Source of the DNA: Alphaproteobacteria bacterium
GTDB lineage: Bacteria > Pseudomonadota > Alphaproteobacteria > Caulobacterales > Caulobacteraceae
DNA: 64,000 nt
NCBI GenBank assembly: GCA_018821435.1
Contig: JAHJME010000005.1
Coordinates: forward strand, 1 to 64,000
Direction of reading: 5' to 3'
Positions 43,143 to 52,075 of this stretch are shown here, in pieces. The notes beneath the pieces are model-generated. The model did no database searches. It was not told the origin of the DNA and saw nothing but the letters and a program-made list of their open reading frames with translations. Positions within the stretch are counted from its first letter, which is position 1, and each line of letters begins with the position of its first letter. Both the position numbers and the translations under genes were made by a program.

Positions 43143-44237
43143 ATGAAGTTCGCGACGGTTCTACTTTGTGGTCTTTCCGCAGCGGCGCTCAGCGCCTGCG
43201 AGATCAGGCCGCGCGAGGTCGCGAGCACCTCGCAGACCTCCGCGCCGCCTGCGGCGTCGATGCCGGCGGAGGCCCCGCCGGTCCTGGCGATCCCGCCGGC
43301 GACACCCTCGGCCGCCCCCGTCGCCCAGGCGGTGGACAAGGTCGCCTTCGACGCCGAGGCCGCGACGCCGCAGGCTCGTCGGGACATGCTGATCCGCGCC
43401 CAGGTGCTGCTGGACCGGGCGCATTTCTCACCCGGCGTCATCGACGGCCAGGACGGGGAGAACGTGAAGAACGCCATCGCCGCCTATGAGCGGGCCAACG
43501 GCCTGCCCGAGGACGGGATGCTGGACGCCGACGTCTGGGCCAAGCTGACGGCCGACGCCGGCCCGGTCCTCACCGACTACACGATCACCGCGGCGGACGC
43601 GGCGGGCCCCTACACGCCGACGATCCCCAAGGACTACAGGGAGATGGCCAAGCTGGACCGCCTGGGCTTCTCCGGCCCCCTGGAGGCCCTGGCCGAGCGC
43701 TTCCACATGGACGCCGCCTTGCTGACGGCCCTGAACCCTGGCGCGGACGTCACGGTGGTGGGGACGACGATCGTCGTCGCCCATCCCGCGCGGGAGGCCC
43801 TGCCGGCCAAGGTGGCGACCATCGAGGTGGACAAGGCCCGCAAGCAGGTCCGCGCCTATGACGCCGCCCACAAGCTGCTGGCCGCCTATCCGGCCACGGT
43901 CGGCTCCAGCGACCTGCCCACCCCGTCCGGCGAACTGGCGGTGCGGACCATCGCGCCGGCCCCCACCTGGACCTACGACCCCAGCCGCCTGAATTTCGGC
44001 GACAAGTCGGCCGGCAAGCTGACCATCAAGGCCGGGCCGAACAACCCCGTCGGCGCCGTCTGGATCGACCTGACCAAGGACACCTACGGCATCCACGGCG
44101 CACCCGAACCGCGCCTGGTAGGCAAGACGGCCAGCCATGGCTGCGTGCGCCTGACCAACTGGGACGCCGTGCAACTGTCGAAGGCCGTCGAGAAGGGGAC
44201 GAAGGTGATCTTCCTGGGCGAGGCGACGAAGACGTAG
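43143..44237 (+). CDS. L,D-transpeptidase, exported (YkuD domain)
   Basis: It is predicted to form 3-3 cross-links in peptidoglycan or anchor proteins to it. The 364-residue precursor has a lipoprotein-type signal (lipobox LSAC), a peptidoglycan-binding module (AQVLLDRAHFSPGVIDGQDGENVKNAIAAYERANGL), a middle LysM-like stretch, and a YkuD domain. The catalytic cysteine is in KTASHGCVRLTNWDAV and the histidine in TYGIHGAPEP. ATG at 43143. It is divergent from the carboxypeptidase gene by 46 bp. Confidence 0.93.
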   Translation: MKFATVLLCGLSAAALSACEIRPREVASTSQTSAPPAASMPAEAPPVLAIPPATPSAAPVAQAVDKVAFDAEAATPQARRDMLIRAQVLLDRAHFSPGVIDGQDGENVKNAIAAYERANGLPEDGMLDADVWAKLTADAGPVLTDYTITAADAAGPYTPTIPKDYREMAKLDRLGFSGPLEALAERFHMDAALLTALNPGADVTVVGTTIVVAHPAREALPAKVATIEVDKARKQVRAYDAAHKLLAAYPATVGSSDLPTPSGELAVRTIAPAPTWTYDPSRLNFGDKSAGKLTIKAGPNNPVGAVWIDLTKDTYGIHGAPEPRLVGKTASHGCVRLTNWDAVQLSKAVEKGTKVIFLGEATKT

Positions 44238-44261
44238 ATTCCTCGCCCGGCGGGGGAGCAA

Positions 44262-45353
44262 TTAGCTCCGCCACCTCAGGGTCGCGGGCTCCACCGGGTT
44301 CACGAAGTCTCGGCCTTCGCGGCGGCTGGCGATCCATTCGCGTTTCAACGCCTGGTACCATTTGGCCTGGCGATCGGCATCGTCGATCCACAGCAGGGTC
44401 GGGTCGTGCTTGAGGCCCTGGTTCTGCAGCTTCACCATGTCGCCGTCCTGGCGCAGGAAGGTGCGCGCCATCCGGGCGATCACCGGCTTCAGCAGCGAAA
44501 ACGCTGGGTGGTCCGACCAGGCCAGCTGGGTCACCTGGGTGCGCTTTGCGTCGAGGGGCGTGAGGCAGGTCAGCGACAGGACCTGGCGCTTGCCCACCGT
44601 CACATGTTCCCAGCGCAGGCCGGGCAGGCGGAACGTGATCTCGGTCTCGGGCCGCCCGCCCAGGATGGCGTAGGCGCGGCTGTTGCTGGAGGGCGCGTGC
44701 CGGACCATGGCGAAGCCGGCCTCGCGCGGCTCGAAGCGCTTTTCCTTGTCGTGCTCGCTGCCCGCCGTGCGCCACCACCACTGGCGATGCACATAGGGGC
44801 CGTGCGCCGGGTCCATCAGGCCCACGACCGCCTGGTCGATGTGGGCGTCGAACACCATGCGGTCGACCAGCTTCGGCCCGCCGCCGACAACGCCGGGAAA
44901 CTGCGGCGGTGGCTGGTCCGGTTCGCCCAGCGGCGTCGCGCCGACCCAGACGAAGATCATCCCCTGGCTCTCGGCCACCGGGTAGCGTCGCACCTGGATG
45001 CGGGCGACATCCATCGCCTGGTCGGCGGTCAGCGACGGGATTGCCGCGCAGGCGCCGTCGGCCCGGAAGCGCCAGCCGTGGTAGGGACAGGCCACCGTTT
45101 CCACGCCCAGCGCGTCCTGGTGGAAACGTCCGGCCGACAGAGGCGCGGCGCGGTGTGGGCAGACGTCGCGCAGGGCGAACAGCTGGCCGCCCCGGCCCCG
45201 GCCCAAGGCCACGGGTTCGCCCAACAACTCGATGTGGTTGAGCTTGCCCGGCTTCAGGTCGCCGGAGAGCGACGCGAAGTACCAGGTGTCGGTCAGGAAG
45301 CCTTGGCCGAAGCGGGCGTCGGCGCGGGCGGTGCGGGGCTCTCCATCGGCCAT
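44262..45353 (-). CDS. Rieske-type aromatic ring-hydroxylating oxygenase subunit
   Basis: The 363-residue protein has the Rieske iron-sulfur motif DVCPHRAAPLSAG ... VACPYHGWRF (C-X-H and C-X2-H complete). The catalytic domain has the mononuclear-iron region around DAHIDQAVVGLMDPAHGPYVH. It resembles VanA/PAO-type monooxygenases rather than two-subunit dioxygenases. It is the last gene of a ClpP-like/glucosidase/Rieske group, 17 bp after the glucosidase. A reductase partner is not adjacent. Substrate unknown. Confidence 0.88.
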   Translation of the reverse strand: MADGEPRTARADARFGQGFLTDTWYFASLSGDLKPGKLNHIELLGEPVALGRGRGGQLFALRDVCPHRAAPLSAGRFHQDALGVETVACPYHGWRFRADGACAAIPSLTADQAMDVARIQVRRYPVAESQGMIFVWVGATPLGEPDQPPPQFPGVVGGGPKLVDRMVFDAHIDQAVVGLMDPAHGPYVHRQWWWRTAGSEHDKEKRFEPREAGFAMVRHAPSSNSRAYAILGGRPETEITFRLPGLRWEHVTVGKRQVLSLTCLTPLDAKRTQVTQLAWSDHPAFSLLKPVIARMARTFLRQDGDMVKLQNQGLKHDPTLLWIDDADRQAKWYQALKREWIASRREGRDFVNPVEPATLRWRS

Positions 45354-45370
45354 TCCGCCGTTCTAACCGG

Positions 45371-46990
45371 CTACGTGAGCCGCAGGAAGCACGCGGCGTA
45401 AGGCGACAGGCCCACCGAGCCGCCGCGCAGGTCGGCCTCGCCATTGCGCAGCGGCAGCAGGTCGGCGCGCTCCAGCGACGGGTGGGCGAACACCTGTGGG
45501 TCGGGGCTGAAGTTGAAGACGCAGATCACCTCGTCGCCCGCATGGCGGCGGACGAAGGCCACGACCGGCTCGGGCGTGGCGACGAATTGGATGTCGCCCA
45601 GGGTCAGCGTCGGCGTCGCCTTGCGCAGCGCGATCATCTCCCGCGAGAACGCCAGAGCCGAGTCCGGGTCCTCGCCCTGTTCCTCGACCGAGAGGCCGGC
45701 GTGTTCGGCCGCCAGGGGCAGCCAGGGTTCGCCCTGCGTGAAGCCCATCTGCGGGCCGGTGGTCCAGGGCATCGGCGTACGGCAACCGTCGCGGCCGCCG
45801 TCGTAGGGCCAGTACAGGTCGCCCACAGGGTCGCGGAGCTGGTCGCGGGTGAGGCTGGCTTGGGGCAGGCCCAGTTCCTCGCCCTGGTAGATCAGGGTCG
45901 TGCCCTTCAGGCTGACCAGCAGGGCGAACAGCATCTTGGCCAGCTCGGGCGAGGCGTCCTGGCCGCCGAACCGGCTGACGGTGCGCGGCACGTCGTGGTT
46001 GGAGAAGCTGATCGTCGGCCAATGGTCGGGATAGTCGGCCAGGGTCTCGAAGTGCTTGGTCACGAACGACGCCTGGAGCTTGCGCGCCAGCAGCATCACG
46101 AAGGTGTAGCCGGAATGCAGGCCCTCGGCCGGCGAGAGGTAGGCGCCGCAACGGGCTTCTTCCTCGGAGAACTCGCCGAACACGAAGCGGTCGCCGCCGT
46201 TCGTCCCGTTGTGGGCGTCCACCCGGCGGCGGATGACGTCCAGCGTCTCGACGTTCTCCTCCAGGTTGGAGTCGTGCCAGTGGAACTGGAGATTGCCGGC
46301 GTGGGACCAGTTGTAGCCGCGCCGTTGGTCAACCGGCACAGGAGGGTTCGGCGTCAGCGCGGCGTCGTGGAGGAAGGTCCCGGCCACGTCCAGGCGGAAC
46401 CCATCGACGCCCTTGCCCAGCCAGTAATCCAGCACCGAGAGGGCGGCCTCGCGGGCGCCGGGATCGCGCCAGTTCAGCTTGGGCTGCTGGCGCAGGAACT
46501 TGTGATGATAGTGCTGCCGCCGCGCCGGCTGGTAGGCCCAGGCGGGGCCCCCGAACACGCTGAGCCAGTTGTTGGGAGCCGTGCCATCTTCCTGGGGATC
46601 GGCCCAGACGTACCAGTTGGCCTTCGGGCCATCCTTGCCGCCGGTCAGGCTCTCCACGAACCAGGAATGGACGTCGGACGTGTGGCTCAGCACCTCGTCC
46701 AGAACGACCTTCAGGCCCCGGCCGTGGGCCGCGTCCAGCAGCGCCTGGAAATCGTCGGCCGTCCCGTAGTCGGCCTGGATTCCCTCGAAGTCGGCGATGT
46801 CGTAGCCCCAGTCGCGGTTCGGCGACGGATGGATCGGCGACAGCCACAGGCCATCGACGCCCAGGCTCTGGATGTAGTCCAGCTTGGCCATGACGCCGGG
46901 AAGGTCGCCATGGCCATCGCCGTTCGAGTCGAAAAAGCTGCGGACGTAGACGTGGTAGAGGATCGCGCCCTTCCACCACGGCTGTGTCAT
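45371..46990 (-). CDS. Alpha-glucosidase, GH13 family
   Basis: It hydrolyses alpha-1,4/1,6 glucosides of maltooligosaccharides or similar. The 539-residue protein starts MTQPWWKGAILYHVYVRSF and carries the GH13 regions: DEVLSHTSD, GFRLDVAGTF with the nucleophile aspartate, FGEFSEEEAR with the acid glutamate, and SFSNHDVPRTV. It starts 4 bp after the ClpP-like stop, so it is translated from the same message. No sugar transporter or regulator is next to it. Confidence 0.94.
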   Translation of the reverse strand: MTQPWWKGAILYHVYVRSFFDSNGDGHGDLPGVMAKLDYIQSLGVDGLWLSPIHPSPNRDWGYDIADFEGIQADYGTADDFQALLDAAHGRGLKVVLDEVLSHTSDVHSWFVESLTGGKDGPKANWYVWADPQEDGTAPNNWLSVFGGPAWAYQPARRQHYHHKFLRQQPKLNWRDPGAREAALSVLDYWLGKGVDGFRLDVAGTFLHDAALTPNPPVPVDQRRGYNWSHAGNLQFHWHDSNLEENVETLDVIRRRVDAHNGTNGGDRFVFGEFSEEEARCGAYLSPAEGLHSGYTFVMLLARKLQASFVTKHFETLADYPDHWPTISFSNHDVPRTVSRFGGQDASPELAKMLFALLVSLKGTTLIYQGEELGLPQASLTRDQLRDPVGDLYWPYDGGRDGCRTPMPWTTGPQMGFTQGEPWLPLAAEHAGLSVEEQGEDPDSALAFSREMIALRKATPTLTLGDIQFVATPEPVVAFVRRHAGDEVICVFNFSPDPQVFAHPSLERADLLPLRNGEADLRGGSVGLSPYAACFLRLT

Positions 46991-46994
46991 CGGA

Positions 46995-47612
46995 TCAGAC
47001 GTCCGAGGCGTCGGTGACGATCTTCGAGACCAGCCCGTAGGCAACGGCCTCTTCGGCGCCCATCCAGAAGTTCCGCTGGGTGTCCTTGACCACCTTCTCG
47101 AAGGTCTGGCCGGTCTCGCGGGCGATCACCCGGTTGAGGCGGTCCTGCATCTTGATGATCTCTTCCGCCTCGATCTCGATGTCCGAGGCCTGACCACGCA
47201 CGCCGCCCATCGGCTGGTGCAGCAGGAAGCGGGTGTTGGGCAGGCAGAAGCGGTTTTCCTTCTTGGCGCCCAGGAAGATGTGCGCGCCGGCCGAGGCGAC
47301 CCAGCCGGTGCCGATCACCTTCACGTCGGCGCCGCAGAACCGGATCATGTCGTGGACGGTGTCGCCGCTTTCCACGTGGCCGCCGGGCGAGTTGACGATC
47401 ACCCGGATCGGCTTGTCGCTCTCGCTGGCGAAGGCGGTGAGCTGGGCGGTGACGCGCTCGGCCAGACGCATGTCGATCTCGCCGAAGATCAGCACGGTGC
47501 GGGACTTGAACAGCGCGTTCTGAACCGGACCGGCCGTCATCGGCATGTCGGGCAGGCGGCCCTTGTCGTCGTCATCGTCTTCGTCGTTCAGGTAGGACGT
47601 CGAGTTCCGCAT
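46995..47612 (-). CDS. ClpP-like protease subunit (divergent paralogue)
   Basis: The 205-residue protein has the ClpP fold: INSPGGHVESGDTVHDMI, GTGWVASAGAHIFLGA with the catalytic serine, and FLLHQPMGG with the catalytic histidine. The usual DTxRDxF segment is DTQRNFW, so the second aspartate is replaced by asparagine and the activity may be altered. The N-terminus is acidic (DEDDDDDKG). It lies 4 bp before an alpha-glucosidase. It is not the main ClpP of the genome, which is normally next to tig and clpX. Confidence 0.85.
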   Translation of the reverse strand: MRNSTSYLNDEDDDDDKGRLPDMPMTAGPVQNALFKSRTVLIFGEIDMRLAERVTAQLTAFASESDKPIRVIVNSPGGHVESGDTVHDMIRFCGADVKVIGTGWVASAGAHIFLGAKKENRFCLPNTRFLLHQPMGGVRGQASDIEIEAEEIIKMQDRLNRVIARETGQTFEKVVKDTQRNFWMGAEEAVAYGLVSKIVTDASDV

Positions 47613-47720
47613 CTTGGGCAGCCTTGTCTTGTCGCCGCGAACCGGCGGCGGGTGTTTCTTCCCCCAACAGCTATTGGTCCGCGCGCCGAACGGCAAGCGG
47701 GCAAGCCCCTACAATCGTGC

Positions 47721-49199
47721 TTACTGCGTCGCCGTGACGACCAGCCGGGCATAGAACTGGACCATCTTCTCCAGGTTCTTGAGCGTCATGTGCTCGTTGG
47801 TGCCGTGGATCATCGCCACGTCCTTGAGATCGAATTCCACGGGCTGGAATCGATAGACGTCCTTGGCCACCGGGGTCAGGAATCGGCTGTCGGTGCCGGC
47901 GGTCACCAGGCTGGGCGCCACCGGCGCCCCGGCCACCGCGCCGGCCGTCGCGGCCACCACTTGCCAGCCCCACGACTGGGTGGACGACACGGGTGAGGGC
48001 TCGTTGGGCGGACTGTTCCACGCCAGCGTCACCGGCAGGTCGCCCACCGCCGACTTGGCGCGCGCCATGACGGTGGCCGAGGTGTCGCCGGGCGCGATAC
48101 GGTAGTTGATCCAGGCCGTGGCGTCCTGCGGCAGGACGTTCTCCTTCGGACTGCCCTTGAGCATGGTCGGCGCGATGGTGGTGTGCAGCAGGGCGGCGCC
48201 CGCGGGGGTCGCGCCGGCCTGCTTGGTCAGCAGGCCGCCGAACAGCCATTCGTTGGCCACCGCCATCCGCACCACGAACGGCGCGGTGGGGGCCAGCGCC
48301 TTGACCATGTCGGCGCCGGGGCCGCGGAACGCCAGTGGGAACTGGTCGTCGGCGATGGCCACCAGGGCCTTGGAGAGGGTGACGACGCCGCCCGAGTCCG
48401 CCGGCGGGGCGGAGGAGTGGCCGCCGGCCGCCTTGGCGGTGACGCGCAGGGTGCCGTAGCCCTTCTCGGCCGTGCCGATGATCGCGACCTTGCTGCCGGT
48501 AATCGGGTTGTCGTTGATCACCGCCATGCCTTCGTCCAGCACGAACTCGGCGGTGATCCCGCGCAACTTCAGCAGCGCGGCGGCGGCGCGCGCGCCCTGG
48601 CCGATCACCTCCTCGTCGCCGCCGGAGACGATCATGATGGTCCGCTTGGGCTGGAAGCCCTGCTTGGCCAGCGCCTCGATCGCCTCGAAGATCCCGATCA
48701 GCGAGCCCTTGTCGTCGATGGCCCCCCGGCCCCAGACCGCGTCCTCGGCGATTACCCCGGCGAACGGGGGGTGCTTCCAGTCGCCCTCGGCGCCCGGCGT
48801 CACCGGCACCACGTCCTGGTGAGCCATCAGCACGATGGGGGCCAGGGTCTTGTCGGATCCGGGCCAGGTGTAGACCAAGGTCCGGCTGGCCAGCTCTTCG
48901 CGGGTCATGGCGGCATGGGCGGCCGGATAGTTGGTCGCCAGCAGCGCGTGCAGGCGGGTCCACTCGGCGTCGACGTCCTCGGCCTTGTCCTGGTGGCGGA
49001 CGGTGGGGATCTGGATCGCCTGGCTGAGGCGCTGGGCGGCGCCGGCCACATCAACCGTGACGGCGGGGGCGACCCGGACGGACGCCGCCGCCGTGGCGGT
49101 TCCCGGCGTGAAGGCCAGGAAGGTGCGCACGACCACCACGGCGACCAGCACCACGAACGCGGCCACGAGGCCCAGAGCGATCCGCCCGATAATCCGCAT
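47721..49199 (-). CDS. M20 family metallopeptidase, membrane-anchored
   Basis: The 492-residue protein has an N-terminal membrane helix. The M20 zinc ligands are clear: LMAHQDVVPV, GRGAIDDKGSLIG, VSGGDEEVIGQGA, and the late histidine in AMIHGTNEHMTLKNLEKMVQFY. Size and anchor resemble PM20D1-type carboxypeptidases. The start was taken at the ATG of the membrane anchor (MRIIGRIAL); the frame is open upstream without support. Its substrate is likely an N-acyl amino acid or dipeptide; this is not certain. Confidence 0.9.
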   Translation of the reverse strand: MRIIGRIALGLVAAFVVLVAVVVVRTFLAFTPGTATAAASVRVAPAVTVDVAGAAQRLSQAIQIPTVRHQDKAEDVDAEWTRLHALLATNYPAAHAAMTREELASRTLVYTWPGSDKTLAPIVLMAHQDVVPVTPGAEGDWKHPPFAGVIAEDAVWGRGAIDDKGSLIGIFEAIEALAKQGFQPKRTIMIVSGGDEEVIGQGARAAAALLKLRGITAEFVLDEGMAVINDNPITGSKVAIIGTAEKGYGTLRVTAKAAGGHSSAPPADSGGVVTLSKALVAIADDQFPLAFRGPGADMVKALAPTAPFVVRMAVANEWLFGGLLTKQAGATPAGAALLHTTIAPTMLKGSPKENVLPQDATAWINYRIAPGDTSATVMARAKSAVGDLPVTLAWNSPPNEPSPVSSTQSWGWQVVAATAGAVAGAPVAPSLVTAGTDSRFLTPVAKDVYRFQPVEFDLKDVAMIHGTNEHMTLKNLEKMVQFYARLVVTATQ

Positions 49200-49278
49200 G
49201 CTGACGCACCTTCCCCTTTTCTCCGATCCTTGACGGTCCGCCGATTGAACCGCAAGGCGCAGCCGCCATTTCGCTGGG

Positions 49279-50016
49279 GTGGCCCGTCGCGCCTTCCGCC
49301 TGAAGCCTGTCTCGCCGGAAGCGCTCGCGCTGGCCGGGGCCTGGTCGATCCTCGTCGATATCGTCATCGCGGCCCTGCTGCTGGGCGTCGCGGTGGCGCG
49401 CTGGGCGCCGGCCGAGGATCTGCCCTGGACGCCGCTGCGGCTGGACCAGCCGGTGGGTCTGGCGACGGGCTACAAGTTCGCTCGCGCCGTCGACGATCCG
49501 CGCCAGTGCCGGGCCGTGCTGTCGGCGGGCGGCGTCCGCTTCGTGGAGGAGCCCGACCGCGCCGCCGGATCTTGCGCGACCCGAAACACCGTGCGGCTGC
49601 GGGGCCAGCTGCTGTCGCCCGCCGCCCCGGTGATGACCTGCCCGGAGGCGCTGGCCTACGCGTTCTGGACGCGCCACGCGGTGCAGCCGGCGGCGCGGGC
49701 GGAACTGGGCGAGCCCATCGCCCGGGTCGAGCACTACGGGACCTACGCCTGCCGCAACCTGTACGGCCGCGCCACCGGCGCGCGCAGCCAGCACGCCTAT
49801 GCGAACGCGCTTGACGTGGCCGCCTTCAGCACGGCCTCAGGCCGGCGGGTCACCGTGCTGAAGGACTTCCGCGACGACGGCGCCAAGGGCCGTTTCCTGC
49901 GCCGCGTGCGCGACGGGGCCTGCCCCTGGTTCCGGGCGGTTCTCAGCCCTGACTACAACGCCGCCCACCGCGACCACCTGCACCTGGACCGGGGCCCGTT
50001 CGGGGCGTGCCGCTAG
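49279..50016 (+). CDS. Extensin-like C-terminal domain protein
   Basis: The 245-residue protein has an N-terminal membrane segment (LAGAWSILVDIVIAALLLGVAVA) and a domain matching extensin-like family PF06904. Key pattern: VEHYGTYACRNLYGRATGARSQHAYANALDVAAFS and SPDYNAAHRDHLHLDRG. This fold is related to LAS-type peptidases, with candidate histidine and aspartate ligands. It starts with a GTG that lacks a strong ribosome site. It is divergent from M20 and convergent with the next gene, sharing a CTAG stop. Confidence 0.85.
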   Translation: MARRAFRLKPVSPEALALAGAWSILVDIVIAALLLGVAVARWAPAEDLPWTPLRLDQPVGLATGYKFARAVDDPRQCRAVLSAGGVRFVEEPDRAAGSCATRNTVRLRGQLLSPAAPVMTCPEALAYAFWTRHAVQPAARAELGEPIARVEHYGTYACRNLYGRATGARSQHAYANALDVAAFSTASGRRVTVLKDFRDDGAKGRFLRRVRDGACPWFRAVLSPDYNAAHRDHLHLDRGPFGACR

Positions 50017-51929
50017 GGCTTCGGTTTGAACGCCAGCAGGACGTTGCCCTCGGCCTGGCCGAACATGCCGTAGCCGGAGCCCGCCAGGACCAGGCCGTTG
50101 ACGCCGACGATCGAGACCGCGTCCAGCGCGCCGCCCTTGGCCGTCACCCCGTTCAGGGTGGGGAACGGGCGCAGGGTGTCGTAGCGCCAGAGCTCGGCGC
50201 CGGTCTTGCCGTCCAGCGCGAACAGGCGGCCGTCCAGGCTGCCCTGCAGCACCGCGCCGTCGATCACCGTCGGCGCGCCGGAGAAGCCGTAGACCCGCTC
50301 GCAACGGGGCGCCGCCTTGCCCCGCTCGCCGGCGCAATCGGCCTTGACCGTGTAGTGCCACTTGATCTCGCCGGTATTGGCGTCGACCGCGTACATGCCG
50401 ATCTGCAGCTTGGGATCGAAGGCGGGTTGCCCGGGCAGGGGGCGGCCGACGTTGGAGATCGGCGCGTAGATCAGGTCCTTCTCGAACGCGAGGCCCCAGT
50501 GGATGCCGCCCATGGGGCCGCCGGCGCCCAGGTCGCGGCGCCAGACCACCTTGCCGGTCGCAGGCTCCAGCGCCCACAGCGTGCCCGACTTCTGGCCCGC
50601 CAACAGCAGGTCGCGGCCGTTCGCCAGCTTGGCCAGGATCACCGAGGCGCCGAAGTCCACGTCGCGGAAGACGGTGTCCTTGACGCAGTTCAGCTTGTCC
50701 GCCGCAGGGTTGGGGCTGCAGCCGATGGTGAAGATGTCGTTGGCCGTGGCCTGCATGCTCCAGGCCTCGGTCCCGTCCTTCAGCCGGATGGCGATAAGGG
50801 CGTCGGTGTTGTGGTGGGCCGGCGGCGAGTTGGCCTCGCCGGTGCCGAAGTAGATCAGGCCGCGCGTCTCATCGACCACGGGCGAGTTCCAGATCGGCGC
50901 CCCCGAGGGGCCGAACAACGGCTTGCCGTCGCCGCGATCCTGCTTGACCGGCTGGGCGTCGGGCATGGTGTCGTAGCGCCACTGCTGCGCGCCGGTCGTC
51001 GGGTCCAGCGACAGCACCACGCCGTGGTTGTTGCAGCACGTGACCTTGTTGTCGCCGCCGACGCTGATCTCGAATTGCGAGACCGGCACGATGATGCGGT
51101 CCTTCAGCACGCGCGGCGTGCCGGTGGTCATCGAGTACGAATAGATCGCGACGTTCTTGGTCCACAGCGGCTTGCCGTTGCGGGCGTCGACCACGTGGAC
51201 GGTGGAATCCAGGCCGGAGAAGGCCAGGACCGGGCGGCCATCGGCGATGACGCCGTACGACGGGCTCGAGCGCAGCGGCGCGCCGCCGGGGGTGTTGTAG
51301 ACCCACTTCACGCACGGGCGGGCCGGGTCGCTGACGTCGAAGGCATACAGCGCGCCGGCCTCGGCGACCGGCAGGAAGACGCTCTTGCCGACCACGGCGG
51401 GCTGGGCCCGCATCATGGTCACGTCCGGGAAGCCGATGGCCCAGGCCAGGTCCAGCTTGCCTAGAGACGCCTTGGACAGACCGGCCTGTTTCGCCGAGAG
51501 CGTACGGGTGTTGCGGGCGTCGAAGCCGAAGGTGGCGATGCTGGGTGCGGTCTTCAGATCCACCGCCAGACGGCCGCCGGTGCAGGCCATGGCCTTGCTC
51601 CAGGTCTCGGCCACCTTGGTCGTCTTGCCGGTCAGGTAGCTGATCAGCTGGCCGCGGGTCTCGTCCGTCAGGCCGGCGCCCTGCGCCTGCATCTTGCCCT
51701 GGGTGAGGGCATAGTTGAGCGTCTGGTAGCTCATCGCCTCCAGGTTCGCCTTCGATGGCGAGCGGGTGGCCTCGGCGTTGTCGTGGCACATGGCGCAGTG
51801 CTGGCGGTAGATCGCCTGGCCCGCGTGGGGCAACGCGTTCGCCGGCTGGTTCTGCTGGGCGCTGGCCCCGCTCGCGAAGATCAAACCCACGGCCAAGGCC
51901 GCGGCCGCCAGAACGCCCACTCGTGTCAT
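50013..51929 (-). CDS. Quinohemoprotein dehydrogenase with N-terminal cytochrome c
   Basis: The 638-residue precursor has a signal peptide (MTRVGVLAAAALAVGLIFAS). A c-type heme site HCAMCH near residue 50 is followed by an eight-bladed PQQ-type propeller with repeated W-motifs (for example GKPLWTKN, GEIKWHY, GKVVWRRDLG). The cytochrome precedes the PQQ domain, as in polyvinyl-alcohol dehydrogenases and unlike type II ADH. A vicinal CC in VTCCNNHG fits a PQQ-site disulfide. Substrate is open. PQQ biosynthesis genes are not in the window. Confidence 0.88.
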   Translation of the reverse strand: MTRVGVLAAAALAVGLIFASGASAQQNQPANALPHAGQAIYRQHCAMCHDNAEATRSPSKANLEAMSYQTLNYALTQGKMQAQGAGLTDETRGQLISYLTGKTTKVAETWSKAMACTGGRLAVDLKTAPSIATFGFDARNTRTLSAKQAGLSKASLGKLDLAWAIGFPDVTMMRAQPAVVGKSVFLPVAEAGALYAFDVSDPARPCVKWVYNTPGGAPLRSSPSYGVIADGRPVLAFSGLDSTVHVVDARNGKPLWTKNVAIYSYSMTTGTPRVLKDRIIVPVSQFEISVGGDNKVTCCNNHGVVLSLDPTTGAQQWRYDTMPDAQPVKQDRGDGKPLFGPSGAPIWNSPVVDETRGLIYFGTGEANSPPAHHNTDALIAIRLKDGTEAWSMQATANDIFTIGCSPNPAADKLNCVKDTVFRDVDFGASVILAKLANGRDLLLAGQKSGTLWALEPATGKVVWRRDLGAGGPMGGIHWGLAFEKDLIYAPISNVGRPLPGQPAFDPKLQIGMYAVDANTGEIKWHYTVKADCAGERGKAAPRCERVYGFSGAPTVIDGAVLQGSLDGRLFALDGKTGAELWRYDTLRPFPTLNGVTAKGGALDAVSIVGVNGLVLAGSGYGMFGQAEGNVLLAFKPKP

Positions 51930-52050
51930 CGCTTCCCCCAATACGCGCCGCGAGGCTCTGCGGCCCGCGTGCGGTTTCGAAGATACGGAATCCTGAGCCG
52001 GCGTCCACCTTGACCGAGGGGCAAGCGCTGTCGCAAATGGCCGCAAACTT

Positions 52051-52062
52051 AAACAATCGTTT
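52051..52062 (+). promoter_or_regulatory. Putative TetR-type operator (AAAC-N4-GTTT) before SDR gene
   Basis: AAAC-AATC-GTTT, within CTTAAACAATCGTTTGGA, lies 13 bp before the SDR start codon. This is the same half-site and spacing as at 4602-4613. It overlaps the ribosome-site region, so binding would block translation as well as transcription. Confidence 0.5.
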
Positions 52063-52075
52063 GGAAGGATCGCCC

